Shown here: positions 59,381-64,000 of the stretch, in pieces | Numbering within the stretch: the first letter of the stretch is position 1 | Layout: every line of letters begins with the position of its first letter | Assembly: GCA_036435485.1 (NCBI GenBank) | Contig: CM071594.1 | Span: forward strand, 97,243,001-97,307,000 | DNA from: Saposhnikovia divaricata | Taxonomy: Eukaryota; Streptophyta; Magnoliopsida; Apiales; Apiaceae | Reading direction: 5' to 3' | Length of the DNA: 64,000 bases | The notes under the pieces: generated by a model | Told to the model about the DNA's origin: nothing | Seen by the model: the letters and a program-made list of their open reading frames with translations, nothing else | Databases searched by the model: none | Position numbers and translations under genes: made by a program

Positions 59381-60612
59381 TGTTGAGTATTGAATATACC
59401 GAAGAGAATACAGAGGGGGGGTGAATGGATTCTCAAACTTTTCTTCTGATAATTGTTTTAGGTGAAGGTTGTTTTAAGGGTTTGAATCTGGTTGTGTAAC
59501 AAAGTGTGTGTTTGTGTTTAACAGATTATGTAAGTGCGGAATATAAACACAAGAACACGATCACTCACTTTAATCTAATATTGTATTAGATAAAGATTTG
59601 CTACAATCCTTGAATACAAATGTTAGTATTCTCAGCTTCTTTCTCATAGAGATATTACTTGTAAAACTATTGATCACTCTTGATGATTCTTGCTAAAGAA
59701 GTAGGGTTGTTCACTTATATCACGTGAACAACTTGCTTACAACAATTAAGGTAGCAAACAAATTTGCTTTCTAATGTGTCTATCCTATTTGAGTAAACAT
59801 CCAAACTGCTACAGATTTGACTTCTTAGAACTCTGTTCAGATCCACTTCTTTAGCTCTTTGTCTCTTGTACTATCTCTCCAAGATTCTTTGTAGGCTTTC
59901 CAACGTGCTTTACAGTATGTGGTCCATAAAGCGTCTTGGCTTGCTGCAGGTTTCTGACTTGTACAATTCTTTCAGTATTTTGTCCCCAACATTGTATTCG
60001 AGAAGTAACTCTGTTGGTGATTCGAGAACTAGAATTGGCTTAATTGATATCTCTGAGTTTTCGAATACTGTTGAACTGACATATCGAATCACTTCTCGAA
60101 TAAGTCTTTTCTCCAGGAATCCTTGAGATATCGAATAGAGCATTTTACTTATCGAATCCCTGAGATATCGAATAGCTTCTTTAGTCCTTGAGATATCAAA
60201 TGTAGCTTTAACTTGTTGACTCTTAGAGAACTCGAATGATACTTTGACTTGCCGACTTTCTGAGTTCTCGAATAGAGTAGTAGACATATCGAATCTCTGA
60301 GATATCGAATGAGATATCGAACATTGCATTCAGAGATATCGAATAATGTCTTTGTAGATATCGAATCCCTGACTTCTCGAAAGCTAGACTTCTCGAATAG
60401 ACCAAAACACTTCTCGAATTGGTACTTAGGCAAATCTTCATTCTCCAAATTCCAACTGTGTTTATTTTGAAAGTCTTGGTCTTCAAGCTTGAGGCATGAT
60501 CCTTGGAACTTCTTTCAAGCATTATTCTCTGACTTTAATTACAGTTACACAGGTAGAATTTGATGCCCATTACAAGTACTACAACAAGTAGAAACTCTAC
60601 AACTAGAGATTC
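59381..60612 (-). repeat. 3' or solo LTR of a B-family element, minus strand (element C)
   Basis: Starts TGTTGAGTATTGAATATACC on plus, the complement of the end of the element B LTR, and matches it in reverse to about CTCTAGTTGTAG (52550 on plus). The terminus borders element B's RNase H codons directly, without a primer site, so it is the U5 end of a 3' or solo LTR. The remaining roughly 140 bp of the LTR, and any internal region, are displaced by the gypsy-like LTR at 60613. Confidence 0.82.
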
Positions 60613-61673
60613 TGTGACAGCCCTAGATCCGGGGTCAAGGATCCAGGTCATCACGGTCCAATTTCCGATCAATATCCATATCCCTTGAGTCTTTTTTTAT
60701 AACTTAATACTTATGCAATTGACCCCACACTAGTACACACACACACCAGTCATATGCTCATAGAACAACATCCACAATATTAAAAGTTTAAAGTTAACAG
60801 TTATTACAAACCCAGAATTCTAATAAGTACATTGTTGAATAATACTTCTACAGGAAGCATTTCAACAACCAAAAGTTTATTACAAACTTACACACTTAAT
60901 TTACATAAGTCTACTAAGCCCCTTTCGCTTGTCACTACCTCGGGTATGGTCGCCAGCACTCGCTCAAAAGGTCGCCTTTCCCTTACCCTCTTGCGGGGTG
61001 TGGTGTGTAGTATCGGCACGGAACCTAGCTGCTATATACATAAGTAGCAAGAGTGAGCTATAATAGCTGAGCAAGATAATATTGTAAACTAGAATTTAGA
61101 ATATGAAAAGGTATACATATATATGCATATATAAGCAGAGACCAATTATAATCCTCAAGGAAGAATAAAGCTCTTATTTAATAATACATCATCCACTTAC
61201 TATTAGAAGAAAGAAATCTAAAATAGTATAATATCAGTTTCTCTTCATCTGCAACCATAATTCCATCATCTCATATCATTATTCTGTTTCCAGTATAGAA
61301 ATCTGAAAACCATTGTCAACACTTTCTTTCCAAAAACATTGGGGATATCTGCTGTCGCCTGATACGTTAGGATGATGATCAGTCGCCTAATCGTACCTGC
61401 TCTCTTTTTACTACCGGTAGAAGGAATGAAGATCATCCATGGAGGAAGGCCACCTGCTAACATCCTCCCTTGGCATCTTCGTGCCGTAATAAAAATAACA
61501 AATGCTGGACTGTGTCGCACACAGCCCTGACACACACTTACGCAAGTCTGTTGCAATCCCCCTTTTTGTCAAATCATTATTCCATTTATAAAATATCATT
61601 CCACATTTCCATTTTCTCGCTTTCATTTCCACATATCATTCACTCATATCATTTCCATTCTCGCACATTACTT

Positions 61674-61712
<39 letters not shown>

Positions 61713-62063
61713 CATAATGCTTTGATTATGATCCAGACATCTCTTTCATATTCACGAAATCAAATATACTTTTATATTCATAAAATATTCCGTCTATTTT
61801 AAAAGTAGTAAATAATAATCAAATAATATTTATTAAACCACTGATACTCAAAAAGAATATTTTTAATATAGTATTATAAACCATATAACCCTAGATAACA
61901 ACTGATACCATTCCCTTTCATATCTCTTTTACCATAGAGCATATTCGCTCCATTTTTAATCATCTCTATATCCATCTTCATATTCATACACATCTTCGTA
62001 TACCTTTCTTTTTAATATCAATACTCAAGGAAGACAAATTCTTCACAATATAATAATAATAGC

Positions 62064-62106
<43 letters not shown>

Positions 62107-63987
62107 CATGAAATCAAGTTTCTTGAAGATAAATAATTTTCCAAGTAAAGGTAGAAAAATCTTGCCTGGATCTCTAAAGCGAGTAGGTATGATCCTGAGT
62201 TCGTCTCCCGTCTCTATAGAAACGAAAGGTTCACCGTTAGTATATATCCCACTTAATCACCTAATCTTTATACCATAACACCCTTGACACATACTATATG
62301 TTTGACATAGCTTTTACGCACCAAAAGTTCCAATAACTTAATCACTTTTAAACTCGATCAAAGTTTAAGTGTATTCCACCATTTCTCTTAATAACCACAC
62401 TCGACTGTAAAAATTCTTAGAAAATATCAATTCGGAATTTTAATGCAAGGTCAACTGGTAATGGTCCTCTGACCACCCTACTACAATATCCCAAAATTTT
62501 ATAACTTTTAAAAATGTTTAAGTATGGTAATTATAGCCTCAAAGTTGGCACAATTGAAATTTCCCGGTTTCCGAACGACTTTCACTAAAATCCACTTTTC
62601 TCCTAAACCGTTCATCAGATTTTGACGTACTTTATATCAAAACGATCTATGAACTAAGCTCTATCATTTAACGGTCCATTGGTACACTGGACAGTAAGGT
62701 ACCGTACTGATACAGGGTCCAAAACAGAGCAGTTCATATCCTAACAAAAATCGGGCATTATAACTGCTGTACTTTCATACTTTCCATATTTTAATTGCTC
62801 CAAAACCATCATTCCACACTCAATCCAAGCCCTACACCATGTGGTCTACATCCCAACCATGGTTACAAGTTCACATCACAATTTCCATATCAAACTTAAA
62901 ACACATATCAACAACCTTATCATCAAGATTTCATGCTTTATACAACTTAACTTCTAAACTAAGCATAATCAACCATAAACTCATAATTCAAGTTAGGGTC
63001 TCAAGTAATATACCTTCCTTGTAGCTTGTATAACACTTAATAATCCTTGGGATATCATTAAGCAACCATATAAGACCTTAAACTAACAAGAAACACCAAG
63101 AACATACTTAGAATTTTCGGAGCTATTTTACTGCAGCTGAAAGAACATGAAAAACGACCCCTTACCTTGATTTTCTGGGAAAATCTTGTGAAATACGACT
63201 TGTAGCTTATCTCATGGCCTTTCTAAAAATCTAAAGAACGAAAAATTTGGCTGAGAAACGAAAAAGTTATGGCCGTTCTAAGCTGGCTATTACTGTTTGG
63301 CCGAATTGAAAGAATGGAAGGGAGAGATTTTCTCTTGATTTTTTGATCTTATCTTCTTCAATTCTTGTTAATCTAGCTTGTCTTGGAAGCTTTGGAAGAT
63401 ATTTGTGATTAAAGGCTTGGAAAAGTACTAATTTACCTTTAAAACATGTTAGTGGAAAGTGATGTCATGCATGGTGATCTCATAATCCTTTTTCCTTGTT
63501 TTTAAAAGTATTATGCTAATACTTTTGGTAATTAATAATGTGGTATATATCCTTGTTATATTACCAGTCTTGGTTGTTTGGTTTCCACACTCGTCTAATT
63601 GAAATTCGTTCCGAATATACCTCATTATCTCAGTGGTTCTGAAATCATTTAACAATTCAAATTCCTTTGGTATTTCCTTAACTCAATAATCCTTAGTTTA
63701 TACTAATCCACTAATTCCTCAATATATAATTCCTTTGATATCTCCATGATCCTTGATATCCAATAGAAGCTCATTCGAAACCAAAATTCTCAAAAATCCG
63801 TATTCAGGAATTTCTGAAATCTATCGTCATTTCGAGTCACTTATTTTCCTAGTACAATACTAATATGGTTTCTGTTTACTCGTTTTCCATTTCAAGTATA
63901 GAGTACTTACATACCATTTCCCTAAATCCTCAAAATTTACTATTCATGTGATCACTGTAGCATTGCTAAAGTTAGGGTTATTACAGT
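60613..63987 (-). repeat. 3' LTR of a Ty3/gypsy-like element, minus strand (element D)
   Basis: On plus it begins TGTGACAGCCCTAGATCC and ends GGGTTATTACA; on minus it runs TGTAATAACCC to GGGCTGTCACA, about 3.4 kb. Directly outside the TGTAATAACC end lies a purine tract on minus. TGTAATA/TGTGACAGCCC-type ends are common in plant gypsy elements. It contains (TA)n at 61680-61711 and 62067-62103 and no gene. The coding part should lie to the right of the window. Confidence 0.72.
61680..61711. repeat. (TA)n microsatellite in the gypsy-like LTR
   Basis: About 30 bp of AT dinucleotide; a second run lies at 62067-62103. Confidence 0.9.
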
Positions 63988-64000
63988 CTTCCCCCCTTAA
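63988..64000 (-). promoter_or_regulatory. Polypurine tract of the gypsy-like element
   Basis: On minus this reads TTAAGGGGGGAAG then AC before the LTR, a textbook plus-strand primer tract, showing that the element's body lies beyond the right edge. Confidence 0.75.

Noticed and set aside
62839..63024. Short open frame in the gypsy-like LTR
   Set aside because: Lies within a long terminal repeat, no homology recognised.

Overview
This window looks like nuclear DNA of a flowering plant, most likely a eudicot. The evidence is a split, intron-bearing chloroplast-carrier gene, a restorer-like PPR gene, Ty1/copia elements with the plant initiator-Met primer site, MULE, PIF/Harbinger and fold-back elements, and AT-rich intergenic DNA. 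I cannot name the species. Most of the window is mobile DNA or its remains. Only one gene, the plastid 2-oxoglutarate/malate translocator DiT1, looks intact. All coordinates and similarities were read by eye; nothing was computed or searched.

Layout. 1-3485: an ABCB19-like exon scrap, a 1.5-kb AT-rich block made of diverged repeats, and a Tourist-like MITE with a TAA target duplication. 3486-10385: a restorer-of-fertility-like PPR gene with 14 repeats and a mitochondrial-type leader. It is cut at codon 53 by a young TNT1/Tork-like copia element (3645-8676, LTRs differing at 2 of 245 positions, target duplication AACCC). 10386-18500: decayed PPR copies and a SEN1/MAGATAMA3-like helicase pseudogene with an internal tandem duplication, a PPR fragment and a fold-back MITE inside it. 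18728-27620: four consecutive terminal-inverted-repeat elements separated by (TA)n runs. The last is a 6.9-kb MULE (20733-27620). It carries a FAR1-type transposase on the plus strand and, convergent to it, a gene that splices a plant mobile domain (PMD) to a Ulp1-type C48 protease. Ten copies of a 21-bp near-perfect palindrome sit in three arrays: just inside each end and between the two genes.

28161-32100: DiT1, minus strand, three exons. 33199-38189: a small MITE, a PIF/Harbinger element with a transposase remnant and a nested Tourist MITE, a hairpin repeat, and a probable hAT relic. 38334-46395: two copies of one long copia LTR in opposite orientation, the left one a solo LTR, forming a 3.4-kb inverted repeat. 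42488-64000: a four-level nest of LTR retrotransposons that runs off the right edge: SIRE-like element A, interrupted by SIRE-like element B, interrupted by an opposite-strand relative of B, interrupted by a Ty3/gypsy-like element of which only the 3' LTR and polypurine tract are visible.

How the parts relate. The PPR cluster shows birth and death: one near-complete copy broken by a recent insertion plus at least two fossils. The MULE is the most self-contained system: transposase, a PMD-protease fusion and symmetric palindromic arrays. Each of its genes has one small lesion (a TAG stop in the transposase, a one-base slip in a G run of the protease), so it was probably active recently.
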